Assembly: GCF_035046505.1 (NCBI RefSeq)
Contig: NC_089829.1
Span: 33,337,460 to 33,401,459, forward strand
Direction of reading: 5' to 3'
Source of the DNA: Tiliqua scincoides
Taxonomy: Eukaryota; Chordata; Lepidosauria; Squamata; Scincidae
DNA length: 64,000 bases
This document shows positions 49,876 to 61,321 of this stretch, in pieces. A program made the position numbers and the translations under genes. Every line of letters begins with the position of its first letter. Position 1 is the stretch's first letter. A model generated the notes under the pieces. That model had not been told where the DNA came from. It searched no databases and was given only the letters and a program-made list of their open reading frames with translations.

Positions 49876-52199
49876 GTGCTCACCCAAGTCTCTCCCTCCC
49901 CTCCTGTGGAAGGCTCTGCCACTGCTCTTTGCCAATGTGCAGAACACCCAGCAGAAGATGTCCTTGCGAATAAGCATCTTGGCCTGACCATCAGTAGTTC
50001 CTTACCTATGGGTGGCTTGAAACTGTGGCTAAGTCAGTTACATCTGCCTAGATATCAGATAGACAGCTGTGCAGTTCCTGGCGCAGGATCGAGGAATGTG
50101 GCATCCTGCCAGCGAAACACACACACACACTTGCTTTCCCAGGATCTGTTCCAGGATGAGATTGCTGGTCCACAGCAACTGATATGTTCGAGCAGTGAGA
50201 AAAGAGCCATTGCACTTTTTTGGAGACTCCAACTGAAGAACAGGTTGACCTGATGCCACAGTAAGATAAAGGTCTGACTAATTAGGAACAGGAGCATATA
50301 ACTTTTCATCCATTCAGGCTTGATCCCCCTCCCCCCGTAAGACCCGCTAATCCTTTTATGAGATCTTCAGACCGGAAAGATGCTCCGCCGTTTGCCATAT
50401 TGATTAAGTCCATGTTGGACTGCAGCTCAGCAGCAGTCAAACCAATTGACCGTGACAGCTCCAGGCACGGACATACTGTCAGGGAATGGAGGATCCATGA
50501 GTTGTATGCAGGGGTTAGTGTTTTGTACTATATAAACCGGTGCAGCTATCTGTGAGCAAGAGGCAAAGGATTTTTCACAGAGTGCGCCCTGATCACTATC
50601 AATCTCCCTTTTGCTATGGCTATTTGTTTCCTTGTCTGCTATATTTATATACTGCCTTCTGCCAAAACACTAAAGATGGTATACAGTTCAAAGCAAAGAC
50701 TTAAAATCCGTACAGAAGGACTGGAGAGGGAAGAAGTTAAATGTATGGGAATACCTCCAATATTACAAGGGATGCATTGCCCAAAAGGCACTGTGTGAAG
50801 CAGTGTTACATGGTGCTGAGATCCAGCTCAAATAATATAAGAGAGGGCAGACTAGTTCAAGAGGGTCTATATGGAAGGAAACTGGCACTGATTGGACCCA
50901 CGGTACTCAGAATGTATGGCTGCCATTGGCTAGAATAGCTGTCAATCACTGCCAGGACGCACAGTAGTGATATAATGCTAAAGGAAGAGGCATGATGTAA
51001 AATATTACTCCACTCAGACACAAACTCTTCCATAATGTTAAATAATGGTTATGTCATGACCTTGAGGAATTGCCACCAATTCTGGAGATCTGGGAGGGGA
51101 GAAGCTAAATGGACCTGAGATCCAACTCAACCAAAATAAGGGAGATCAAAGGGTACAGTAGCACCAGCATTTGTTGCCATCTGCAGCACCCACACCATCT
51201 CCAATAATCCATCACCTGAGGCAACTGCTCAGTTTGCCTCATTATGAGGCCGGCTGCAGTGGGCAAACTCCCTGGAGAGGGACAACTGCACTATATTGGG
51301 AATGATGGAATTATCTGATCGCATCTGATGCTGAGACAGAACATCAGTAAATTGGAAGTCAGGCCAGAACAGCATCTCATGCAGAGACACTCAGACAGTG
51401 TTCCTCTGTGGGACACATGCTTTGGGGCCACAGAAGCTTTTCATGACTTCATTAACTAATTTATCACAGCAGACTAGTATGCCCCAACACAAAGTTTTTA
51501 GCGTTTCTTGGCAAGATCACTTTGCTAGCTCCTGCATTTTGATTCTCCAACTAAGTTCACTCTTCATCAGGTCAACTCCAATTGCAGTAGCATAGACCTC
51601 CCTATAATTAGCTAATTAGTCCCCTTACAAATTAAGTGAAGTGAACGCAGCCAGTCATTTTTCAGTCCTAGGAGACCTCCCCTGTGTTATTTATAAACCT
51701 TTAAACGTCTGCTGTGGCAGTCAAGGGAATGCTTTTAAATTAAGCATAATTCTTGAGCAAGCTGCATCAAGAATATAAAATGTCTCTGTATCGAATGGTT
51801 GAGATTTACCCTGTTGAAAATGCAGCTTTCACAACCCACCCTTTGCTACACTCCATGGCTATGGAATGCTTTGTTGAATATGCCCACACATGGCAATCAT
51901 CTGGAAAGACTGTTCTGCCTGTCCTTGCCTCCCTTGCTCAGAAACCGATAGGGATGCTCATTTGCCCACAATGACAATTTCTCCAACTCTGCTGTTTTTC
52001 TTTTTCCTGGCATAATGGGGGCAAAATTTAACCAGGCCATTTTGGGGCTGCTACTGAGCTTCAACTCTTTATCACAGATTGCCCCTCCTTATCATGGGCT
52101 TTGTCCCAATATTAGATGTTTCCCCCACTTTTCAAGGGTTGGCAACCTGACATCACCATGCTTGGCCTAGGAAATCCCAGCATTTTGGGTCCATCTGAT
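49876..52199. other. Region without recognised gene; candidate conserved segment at 51440-51790
   Basis: The part at 51440-51790 is unique and rich in TAATTA-type motifs (ATAATTAGCTAATTAGTCCC). A TATA-like TACTATATAAACCGG occurs near 50527. No exon or mobile element is supported in the rest. Confidence 0.4.
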
Positions 52200-52211
52200 C
52201 TGGCAACCCTA

Positions 52212-52788
52212 GTGTGTGTTGGCATCCTTCAGTCTCAGAAAACTATGGTATCGCGTTCTGAATGGTGGTTCTGGAACAGCGTCTAGTGTGGCTGAAAAGG
52301 CCGATTCGGAAGTGACAATCCCTTCCACACTGAGAGTAAAGTTGCTTCCCATGTTGTGCCAACACTGTACGGCGAAGTGTCCTCTCCAGCGCACGAAGCC
52401 TAGGTAAAGTAGATATGGAGGATAGACTGTTACCCATGCAGCAAATCCGCCCTCTCCATGTCGCTTAAATGGTCCAATGGAAAGGCAGAAGCTAATACAG
52501 TTGGTTCCAGCGGCATCACCGGAGTTGTCAGAGCGTGACTGTATACAGCCCCAAACTGCCTCAGGGAATCCGGCTCTGGATTTTCCCTCAAGGTTGACTC
52601 TTGAAGCCTTTTCCATTAGTGGATGTAGCCACAAGGCAGTGGAGGTTTGGGATCAGAGTTTTCCTTCTCTCAGATGAGCTGCCTTTCCAGGCTAACAAGT
52701 TCCATCTACCCGGTAGCTGTTTTGTTGCCTCTTACGGCAAGTACAGCCAAACTAAGGGCCTATTCTTATCCCCCAGCCCCCAGGGTTA
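52212..52788 (-). mobile_element. Non-autonomous LINE derivative (head plus zinc-finger 3' end)
   Basis: Read on the minus strand it starts CTGGGGGCTGGGGGATAAGA, has a ~370-bp head also present at 61629, then joins to the LINE 3' coding end (QCGRDCHFRIGLFSHTRRCS) and ends GACTGAAGGATGCCAAC. The flanks share CTGGCAACCCTA (52200-52211 and 52789-52800), a likely target duplication. The reverse transcriptase region is absent. Confidence 0.8.
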
Positions 52789-52799
52789 CTGGCAACCCT

Positions 52800-53080
52800 A
52801 CATAATGGGGAATTGAATGGGTCTTCTTTGTGGTGGCCCCACAATGTGAAATGCCCTGCCCTGAGAAACCTGCTTGAGTCCTCACCTCCCTGCCTTTCAG
52901 AAACCTGCAGCATCTCTACATCAAGACTTACAGAATGATCTGGGCACACGCATGGCAGAGAATTAACTGTCCTCAGTGGAGCCTGATAAGAGGGAGACAC
53001 CAGAAACAGGTGACAGCTACTAAAATTGAGTTTCGGAAGAGTTACAACAGACAAAAAAAAAGTATTTCTTTCAGTGCTTT
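52800..53080 (+). mobile_element. L2-like LINE fragment and CR1-like LINE fragment
   Basis: GGGTCTTCTTTGTGGTGGCC at 52818 is an L2-type C-terminal coding signature. From 52988, AGGGAGACACCAGAAACAGG and CTACTAAAATTGAGTTTCGG match the CR1-like LINE at 16015-16080. Confidence 0.55.
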
Positions 53081-54840
53081 TTTTGTTAAAAAAAAGAAAA
53101 AGGCACAGGAACTCACAACTCGTTAATCTTTTATTTATTTATTTAAAAACCATTTTTTATTGGAGAAATAAAATATTTTGATGTGCTTCCCCCCTAAAGA
53201 TGAACTTACTTCTGAGTAGACATGAATAGGATTGGGCTATCAATCTCTACATCCCCTTCCCCCTAGCTACTTTTTCTACACAGGGGGAAAAATACTGTAC
53301 AGGTGCACTTGTAGCGTGTAGTATGTAGTGTGGCACTACTTTGAGTAGAGGAGGCAGTGAATGGATTCCAGAAAATGACTTACATGAGTTCCATGTAGTA
53401 AAATTACTCTAAGCAACTGTGGGAGTAAGAACAAAAAAGGAATTCTTACACGAGAGGGGTCCTTAGGTGCACATAGAAACAGCTACGTTTGCAAACAAGC
53501 GATTAAATATGGTTTAATTCAGGTATCAGAATACTCTGTGTCTTTGGGATGGCACTTGGCATGCAATTGTATGTTCTCTGCTGCTCTGAGCAGCTGCTGT
53601 GCATTGCTGGAGAGGAGCTGCTGTTATGTGAAAATCCCCTTTTTCCTTTTAAGTTGTGATTTTATATCTGGTTATGTTATTATGGACTAAAACTCATGCA
53701 AGCCAAACTTCAAAACACAGGCTACACTTCTCCTAGCACTCTTTCCCAAAAACCTTGGTCAAGCCACAAGCACATGGATTACACAACCCCCACTTCCCTG
53801 TAGGTCAATGTATGCATTGTATTGTTTTAAGAGATATATGCAAAAGTGTCTCCTGATCCAATCACTGTGTATGCAAAACAAGTTGGCATGCACCTCCCGA
53901 GGAAGATCGCCTATTCTTTGTATTGTCTTAACTCCATCACTGCTTAAGTATGCAAATTTGAATTGCCTTCCTGAGCTGCTGTATTTACTGGTTATTGTGT
54001 AAGGCTCCCCAGGTAGGAAGCCAGCCATTAGACACATTGAATTTTGCTGATAAGGGACATCTGGACCCCAAACACCCTAGTGGTTGGCAGTTTTCCCCAA
54101 CTCAGCGCCCAGCCCATCTCGGTCACAGAAAAAACCCTTTTAAGAGAGGGTTCTGAGCACATGGTCTCTCTCTCTGGCTGCCCCTCCAAGGCAGAGGTCC
54201 TCCTCCCAGGACTCCCCCCCCCATCCAACTGCTCCACAAGACAGGTAACTATATCTGCGTCTGGAAACTTTTCCCTTCTCCCCCCCCCCTTTTATCTCCC
54301 CTTCTCTCCCCATCTTTAGGCAGCAACTGGGTTGGCAGATCAGGGACCCCTAAAATTCTTCCCTACAACCGATCCTTTTCTGATTTCCTCGGATGCACCA
54401 AATACACTCCACACGCAACCACCATGAAAGTTAGGTACACTGGATCCAAGTACTAGGATTCAAGTAGACATATATTTACCATTTTTCCATGTGCATTATG
54501 TATACCTGTGTGTTTTTGTAATAAAAATATAATCTTTGATTGAAAGTTATCTTTCTTCCAGTCTCCTCTTTAAGTTAAAAGGGAATTTCTCTGCATTATG
54601 CTGTTTTGTTATCCAGCCTGCGATCCTGAGGTTCCAAAAAGGGTAGTGTACTAATTCCCCTAAACCAAAACAGCCCTTTTGGTAACACTGCAAATGCTGA
54701 CTGGCGGAGGGCATGCTTGAGGGGGAAGGATGAGGAGGATCTCTGGCAAGGCTGGACAGCACATTGTACACACGTAGAATCCCTTTTCACCTGCCCTTAG
54801 CATGTGAAAACGGGTGCAGATATATATCTCTGCCAGGATT
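53081..54840. other. Region without recognised gene
   Basis: Half a palindromic unit (CTTACTTCTGAGTAGACATG, then AATAGGATTGGGCT) lies at 53200-53240. A segment at 54030-54560 ends with a polyadenylation-like AATAAAAATATAATC and could be an unrecognised retroelement end. Nothing else is supported. Confidence 0.45.
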
Positions 54841-54842
54841 AA

Positions 54843-55326
54843 GAGCCCAATCCTAGGTATGTCTACTCTGAAGTAAGTCTCGTTCTAGTCAATGGAGCTT
54901 ACTCCCAAGAAAGTGCCTAGGATTGCAGCCTAATCCTATGCATGTCTACTCAGAAGTCCACTTTAGTGAATGGGGCTTACTGTGGATAGGATGGCAGCCT
55001 TAGAGTCCAATCCTGTGCCTGTCTACTCAGAAGTAAGTTCCATTATAGTGAATGGGGCTTACTGTGGATAGGATGGCAGCCTCAGGGCCCAATCCTGTGC
55101 CTGTCTACTCAGAAGTCAGTCCCATTAGAGGCAGTGGGGCTCCTCCCAGGAAAGTGTGGACAGGACTGCATCCTCAGAGCCAAAGCCTGTGGCTGTCTCC
55201 TCAGAAGTCAGTCCCATTAGAGTCAATGGGGCTTCCTCCCAGGAAAGTGTGGAGAGGACTGCAGCCTCAGAGCCCCTCCTCTGCCTGTCTCCTCAGAAGT
55301 CAGTCCCATTAGAGTCTACGGGGCTC
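54843..55326 (-). repeat. Third tandem array of palindromic repeat (about 6 units)
   Basis: Units in the reverse orientation of the 4-5.7 kb arrays start near 54848, 54925, 55008, 55085, 55170 and 55268. Each has CCAATCCT(A/G)TGC, CTACTCAGAAGT(A/C)AGTC, CAATGGGGCTT and, in most, CTCCCAGGAAAGTGTGGA. It runs directly into a GC-rich block. Confidence 0.9.
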
Positions 55327-55535
55327 ACTGCGCCCTCGCACTTGTCAGCCAGAGTTGCCTGGTGCAGGAGGAAGCCTGCCTGGGAAAGGATGGGGTGGGG
55401 GGAGAAGAGGAGCCCTGTGGGGGGGTTGTGCTGGGCTGGGCTGGGCTGGGCAGGGGAGGCTGGGGGGACCCTCGTTCAGTGGCTGCGCTTGGGAGGTGGA
55501 ACTGAGCAAGGCGGCTGCTTGTTGCAGGGGAAGAC
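55327..55535. other. GC-rich block beside the third array
   Basis: The block has G-rich tracts and a short GGGCT tandem (GGGCTGGGCTGGGCTGGGCA near 55434). CpG is modest compared with the NETO2 island. It could be a small promoter-like island or simply GC-rich DNA. No exon is recognisable. Confidence 0.4.
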
Positions 55536-55599
55536 CATAAAAAAGGTGCATAAAAAAGGTGCAGGAATGCCGTTCCGGTGCGTTCCATTAGAAAAAAGC

Positions 55600-55905
55600 T
55601 CTGATTTCTTTACCCAGCATTTAATCAGTCTGTGGAACTCCTTGCCACAGGATGCAGTGATGGCAACTGGCCTAGATGCCTTTAAAAGGGGATTGGATAG
55701 ATCATAGTCCATCACAGGTTACAAGTCATGATGGGTGTGTGCAACCTCCTGGTTTTAGAAGTAGGCTACCTCAGAATACTAGGTGCAAGGGAGTGACAAC
55801 AGGATGCAGGTATCATGTTGTCCTGTGCGCTCCCTGAAGTATCAGGTGGGCCCCTGTGAGATATAGGAAGCTGGACGAGATCCATCAAGGCTCTTCTTAT
55901 GAGAC
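55600..55905 (+). mobile_element. CR1/L2-like LINE 3' end
   Basis: The frame reads [20 protein letters not shown], then TGLDAFKRGLDRS. The 3' UTR has GATATAGGAAGCTGGACGAG and one TTCTTATG unit at the end. Confidence 0.82.
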
Positions 55906-56790
55906 AGGGCCAGAGCAGTGACTCAGGCAGACACACTATACCGTCGGCACTTTTCATATTGCTCATGGGAACCCTTCAATCTTATGGCATACAAGCAGCT
56001 CTTGTATGCCATAAGCACAATTTGGAAGCAACCCGTCTCAAAGAACATCAGCTTGTTCTCCTGAATTGGAAGGCAGCACTGCAAGAAAGGATCCCTTTGG
56101 CTTTGAAGACTATTGAAAACAAACAAACACAACAAAAAGCATTTCCCCAAACACTGCAGAGACACCACTTTCTTCTCTGTTTCTTTCCTGCTCAGCAATC
56201 CAAGAGTCGTTCCTCAGGTATGATTCAAGGACATGCTGATGAGATGCTGCACATACTCATTAGGAATGCATCCCGCTGAACATCGGTTCACTCAGCTTGC
56301 CAAATGGCTGCCTCTAAGTACCAACGTTCACCCCCCAGCTTATACAAGCGCAACTCTGCAATTTTCGGCAGAGCCGCACCTGTTTCCATCAGGAGTGAGT
56401 TTAGCCTTGGAACCGACCATCTGGCCGCTGTGTCCTGCCATATGTTTGTCTCACTTGCTCCTGCTGTCCACTGTGCAACGTGATTGATAATACATTTACT
56501 GGGACATGCAGAGTTGCCAGCAGGCAGATCACATCCTCTGGTCTCTTGGCCCCCTGAAGTCTGTCCCATACCCACCTCCAGGAGGAAAAGTCATACATAT
56601 TGCTTAACTAGGGCAGATTCCATCCTTTTGCCATTTTAAACATTGAATTAAGCTTTTTTTTTAAACTATGTAGTCTATAAAGGAAGACAAAGGAGGTTCA
56701 CTGGAAGCATTCAGGCTTCACAACAGCAAAACAGGATCTCAGCGTAGTTAAGACACTGTGCAAATTTTTGCATGATTGAAATGGGGTCTT
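55906..56790. other. Region without recognised gene
   Basis: Contains a short exact inverted repeat (CTTATGGCATACAAG near 55980 and CTTGTATGCCATAAG near 56000, the latter its reverse complement). The rest is unique-looking. Confidence 0.5.
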
Positions 56791-56791
56791 C

Positions 56792-56792
<1 letters not shown>

Positions 56793-56827
<35 letters not shown>

Positions 56828-56845
56828 AATTAAATAAATAAAGCC
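56793..56845 (+). repeat. (AAAT)n microsatellite
   Basis: Roughly 12 AAAT units with one interruption. Confidence 0.95.
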
Positions 56846-56867
56846 CTCTCCCAGGACTTTGGGCACA

Positions 56868-57205
56868 AATAATAAGAACATAAGAACAGCCCCACTGGAT
56901 CAGGCCATAGGCCCATCTAGTCCAGCTTCCTGTATCTCACAGCGGCCCACCAAATGCCCCAGGGAGCACACCAGATAACAAGAGACTTCATCCTGGTGCC
57001 CTCCCTTGCATCTGGCATTCTGACATAACCCATTTCTAAAATCAGGAGGTTGCGCATACACATCATGGCTTGTACCCCATAATGGATTTTTCCTCCAGAA
57101 ACTTGTCCAATCCCCTTTTAAAGGCGTCTAGGCTAGACGCCAGCACCACATCCTGTGGCAAGGAGTTCCACAGACCGACCACATGCTGTGTAAAGAAATA
57201 TCATA
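56868..57205 (-). mobile_element. CR1/L2-like LINE 3' end
   Basis: It begins with CATAAGAACAGCCCCACTGG (two CATAAGAA tail units) and runs through GTCCAGCTTCCTGTATCTCA to GCAAGGAGTTCCACAGACCG. This minus-strand copy is close to the consensus and probably younger than 22142-22530. Confidence 0.9.
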
Positions 57206-57268
57206 CTAATCATTCTTATCATACTAATACTAATACATACTAATATCATACTAATCATACTAATTATT
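57203..57268 (+). repeat. (CATACTAAT)n minisatellite
   Basis: Five or more ATCATACTAAT-like units lie at the truncated 5' end of the LINE above. Confidence 0.8.
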
Positions 57269-57269
57269 C

Positions 57270-58308
57270 TTGGCTTATCTCTGCCCATCAAGTACCAGTT
57301 TGAATAGGGTCTTCTACTGTTCCCAGAAGACATTCAGGCTCAACAAATCCAAGTCTTCAGGAAAAATAATTTCAGGAGGAGGATAAGAAGCTGTTAATTT
57401 GCACTGGGTACCTTTTGGGGGGGGGGGGAGGTTGAATGAAGTATTCAAATATTACTAGTTGGGGTGGGTTTTCTTCTATAGGTTTTCTTCTATAGGTATA
57501 ACTCTTCTATACCCCATGCATTTTTTATCATTAAACATACAAGGCACAACTATAGCACTAGTTAAATAACTGTTTTTTCTGTGTACCTGATTTGGAGGTG
57601 GGAGGAAGGATCTTACAGACAGTGCCAGCCTCAGCTTTGGGGCCCAATTGGAAACATCTTGGGGGCAGGACCCCAGCTTCACAGCTAAGGTCTGTAGAAT
57701 CTTAGAGATACAAATAAAATTTATTACAGACTTGATATCTCTATGGTAGAAAGGAAAGCAATCAAAATGTGCGCATAAAAAGCACATGTAAGTTCATGGA
57801 TTAACTGGATCTCAGCACATTTTAATATAAAATTGTATACATATATGCCATACAAAAAAGTAACAAAATGTATAGGTTACTTTTGAAAAGTAAATAGTTA
57901 CAAAACTACTTCATTTCCTCTAGTGGAGGGGAGGGACCTTGGGCATGTGGTCCAACTGGAAGCAATTGGTCCAGTTAAAGCCAGCCCTGCTTTTTGATAG
58001 TTCTGTGGATGCTTGGTTTCTCATCATCAACCAGAGTCTATGCATGCAATCATTTGGCAAACAAAAGCGCCCTCTGGCGTCAACCTCAAGGGGAGCCTGA
58101 TGACTGCATTTGAGACTCCTAAGACTGGTCATTCCAGTTTAGCTTCCTCTTTTCAGGACTGGCCAGCCTGGAAGCCCACAAACCAGGCACGAAGGCAAGG
58201 GCCCACTTTTTTCCTTTAGACACCCTGCAACTGACATTCAGTGGCATATTGCCTCTGAACATATTTAGCTATTGATGCAACTCTCCTTTTTTCAATTTGA
58301 CAGTGATG
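57270..58308. other. Region without recognised gene
   Basis: Contains a G-run near 57417 and a direct repeat of TTTTCTTCTATAGGT at 57467-57497. No exon or clear transposon is seen. Confidence 0.5.
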
Positions 58309-58311
58309 ACT

Positions 58312-58497
58312 GGGGGCCCAATCCTATCCAATTTTCCAGCACCAGTGCAGCCTCAATGCAGCCCCAAGGTAAGGGAACAAATGTTCCCATACCTTAAGGG
58401 GGCTTCTGTGACTGCTGCCCCACCACAAGATGCAGTGCATGCCCCATTGGCACAGCTGCACCGGCACTGGAAAATTGGATAGGATTGGGCGCTGGGT
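58312..58497. mobile_element. Palindromic MITE, complete copy
   Basis: It runs from GGGGGCCCAATCCTATCC to GGAAAATTGGATAGGATTGG. The ends are long inverted repeats, and the interior GTAAGGGAACAAATGTTCCC is itself palindromic. Partial relatives lie at 32398, 37863 and 41720. Confidence 0.75.
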
Positions 58498-58827
58498 GAC
58501 ATCCAGAACTGTGTTTGTGAAATCAATTCTGTATCATGGTGCACTCCACACACTCCCTTCCCTACGGAACATCTCTTAGCCCCCTAAAAGCCACTACTGA
58601 ACTCCAGGACAGTATCAGCAACAGCGTAGAACCCCTGCTAAAGGAGCACTGTTCCCAAGAGGAGCTCCTCTTATATTTAACAGGGGGAGAGTAGCTGTCA
58701 CCTCTTCACCCCTTTTCTAGTGGCTGCTTGCTAGTGTCTCTTCTGCATCTTTTTTTAGATTGCAAGCCCTTTTGCCACAGGGGACCATTCATTTAGTGGA
58801 TCTTCTCTGTAAACCGCTTTGGAGGGC

Positions 58828-59150
58828 AGGAGGTCTGGTCTAGAGGGTAGAGCCTCCATTTGCCTGAAGATAACATCCACAAGGTCGCCAGTTTGAGGCC
58901 ACTGGCACCGTGCGACCTTGAAGCAGCTGACAAACTGAAGCCGAGCTATTCCATCTGCTCTGAGCGTGGGAGGATGGAGGACAGAATGTGAAACCAGATC
59001 AAGAAAGTAACACCTGAATGTTGTGGTTCTTGTAAGATAGAACATTCTTTCAAATTGTAAAAATCCCTACGGGGATTTAATAAGCCTGCCTATGTAAACC
59101 GCCTTGAATAAAGTCTTGAATAAAGACCAAGAAAGGCGGTATATAAATAC
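58828..59150 (+). mobile_element. tRNA-derived SINE, sister of the copy at 13808
   Basis: It has TGGTCTAGAGGGTAGAGCC, GCCAGTTTGAGGCCACTGG, CTGAGCGTGGGAGGATGGAG and AAAGGCGGTATATAAATACC, followed by a long ATT microsatellite. Similarity to 13808-14159 is high across the whole length. Confidence 0.88.
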
Positions 59151-59152
59151 CT

Positions 59153-59219
<67 letters not shown>
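59151..59219 (+). repeat. (ATT)n microsatellite forming SINE tail
   Basis: About 22 uninterrupted ATT units follow the SINE. Confidence 0.97.
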
Positions 59220-59220
<1 letters not shown>

Positions 59221-59931
59221 GTGAACAGTTTGGTTGAAAAGTGCTACAATATATAAATATTATTAGTAACAACAATAATGCATCACAGGAAGCTATAGGA
59301 ACGAGAGGGATGCCAAGAATCCTCTAGCAAAGCTGCTTGTGATTTTGCAGTGTATGGACATTTTTCTTGTTGCCCTACATTGCATCTGATGGCATTACTG
59401 AGTTCCATGTCATTGCCCCCCCCCCCAGCTTTTCAAAGGCAGTAGCATCGCTAGGGGGTGCGGGCCACACTGGTGATGCACACAGGGAGATGACAACACT
59501 ACTTGCCAAAAATTTTAAAATCTTGGTATTTTTGAATAATACCACCATGTTATATATCAATCGATGCATACTTTCATGCAGAATGCAATGAAACAAACTG
59601 TGTTGAAATATATTCTAATCTATCAAAAGTTATAGCCAAAAAAACCAGATGGGGCAGGTCAATGGTACATCACAATGCCCACTGCCCCGAGCATTGCCTC
59701 TCCCACTGCATGGGAGGTCCATCATGAGGGTGACGTGCTGGCCTCCTGCACTGGGTGATTCGAGCCCTAGTGATACCATGATTCAGAGGGTCAAGGTCAA
59801 GGATCTACACTAAGTGGTAGAGAGGATGTTTTGTGCTTTCATCCATTCTGCAAGCAATACTTTGAATGCTACCCTGTTTTATTATTTTTAACTTATTAAG
59901 ATATTATTTATTTTATTTACTATGACTAAGG

Positions 59932-60133
59932 GTGCAATCCTAACCTCTTATGTCAGTGCTTTTCAGCACTGGCATAGTGGTTCCAATGGGACATGTGCTG
60001 CATCCTGCAGTTGGGTGTCACTCACAGAGGCCTCCTCAAAGCAAGGGAATGTTTGTTCCCTAACCTCAGAGCTTCATTGCCCTTATGTCAGTGCTGGAAA
60101 GCACTGACATAAGGGGTTAGGATTGCACCCTTA
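59932..60133. mobile_element. Palindromic MITE with ~45-bp near-perfect ends
   Basis: It starts AAGGGTGCAATCCTAACCTC and ends GGGGTTAGGATTGCACCCTT. TTATGTCAGTGCTTTTCAGC pairs with GCTGGAAAGCACTGACATAA. The interior GGGAATGTTTGTTCCC is a second small palindrome. Confidence 0.85.
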
Positions 60134-60164
60134 ATCTATTATTGTTATTGTTGTTGGGTGGGTG

Positions 60165-60315
60165 GTTGGCAACCTTCAGTCTCGAAAGACTATGGTATAA
60201 GCCTACAGCACCCGGTATTCCCAGGCGGTCTCCCATCCAAGTACTAACCAGGCCTGATCCTGCTTAGCTTCTGAGATCAGACGAGATCGGGCATGTGCAG
60301 GGTAACAGTTGCTGT
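60165..60315 (-). mobile_element. 5S rRNA-derived SINE, well preserved
   Basis: On the minus strand the 5S part (about 60300-60200) reads CCCGATCTCGTCTGATCTCA, GAAGCTAAGCAGGATCAGGC, TTGGATGGGAGACCGCCTGG and GGGTGCTGTAGGCTT, almost identical to vertebrate 5S in its 3' two thirds. The tail is CTTTCGAGACTGAAGGTTGC. Confidence 0.9.
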
Positions 60316-61320
60316 ACTTGCTATTGTTATACTGGTGTTGGAGCTGTCAGAATGGCTGACAAAGAACAAATCAATAAACTATGCTAGCCATCATGTAAAA
60401 CACATTCAACCACTAAGCAAAGCAGCAATTACATTCTCTTATAAGCAATAAAACTGGTGCCCTTGGAAGTCATCTCAGTGACCATCAGCACACCTTAGCA
60501 ATGAGTTCCACCAGTTATACATGAAGTCTCTTGGGTTGGGAATCATGCTTGGCTGGCTGGAGCAGGGCCAGGCAGAACCGCCCACTGTCACAGCTGTTCC
60601 ATGCTTGCACTGTGTCAAAGGTGGATTGCTTAACTGGTACTTCTGCAACTGCCAATTGCAAAAAAGTCATACTTTTTTTGAAGCCTTCTAAACATCCATC
60701 TGACCCACAAAGCACAAGTATGCTCCTCTTCTCCCTCCTCTCCTCCCTGCCCACTGCTCAAAAAGAACCAAGCAGTGCAAGCATTGGGAGGAGACAGATA
60801 ACCAACTTGACCTTTTAAAAAGGATTCTGCAGCACTTTCCAGCTAGCTGAGTCCAAGAATAAAGTCCTCTCTATGGAAAGGATGACTCCTCCAGAACTGC
60901 CAAGAAGGTTGTTAATGAAAAGTGCAGAAGAAGCATTTTACCTTGGGCTAGATGCTTCCTATAGGTCAACAATGACTTTCTTTGAAACTGAAGCATGTGT
61001 GGATCGGCTAGAACACTTGTGTTTCATATTTTGCCCAAAACCCCTACCTGCATAGGCATGTAGTCCTTTTAAAACTTGGAGGATAAGGGGATTGTTATTT
61101 GTGCTTAAATGGACCTTAAGTTTGTGGCTCCCCTGAGCCTTGCTGGCCAGCTCTGGGGACTGTCACCTGCAGAAGAGAGGTGGGGTGGTGGGTAGAAGCC
61201 CCTGGCAGAGCCTTCTCTGTGCTTGATGATGCCCTAAGTGCAGCTTGTTCACTTCAGTGATTCTGGCCCTGACTCTTTTCTTTCCTGCACTACCTGAAGC
61301 CATTTTTATTTATTTTTAAT
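60316..61320. other. Region without recognised gene
   Basis: Unique-looking DNA. A short + frame at 60873-61055 has no recognisable motif. No RNA gene or exon is supported. Confidence 0.5.
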
Positions 61321-61321
61321 A

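Noticed and set aside
55156-55707. A 183-codon plus-strand frame
   Set aside because: Its first part is the palindromic array, its middle GC-rich sequence, and its end the CR1-like LINE C-terminus; it is a chance join of repeats.
59951-60121. A microRNA hairpin
   Set aside because: The hairpin is formed by MITE terminal repeats and is much longer than a typical pre-miRNA; it is kept as a MITE.
60165-60315. A functional 5S rRNA gene
   Set aside because: The 3' two thirds match 5S well, but the 5' third is diverged and a LINE-type tail is attached, so it is a SINE.
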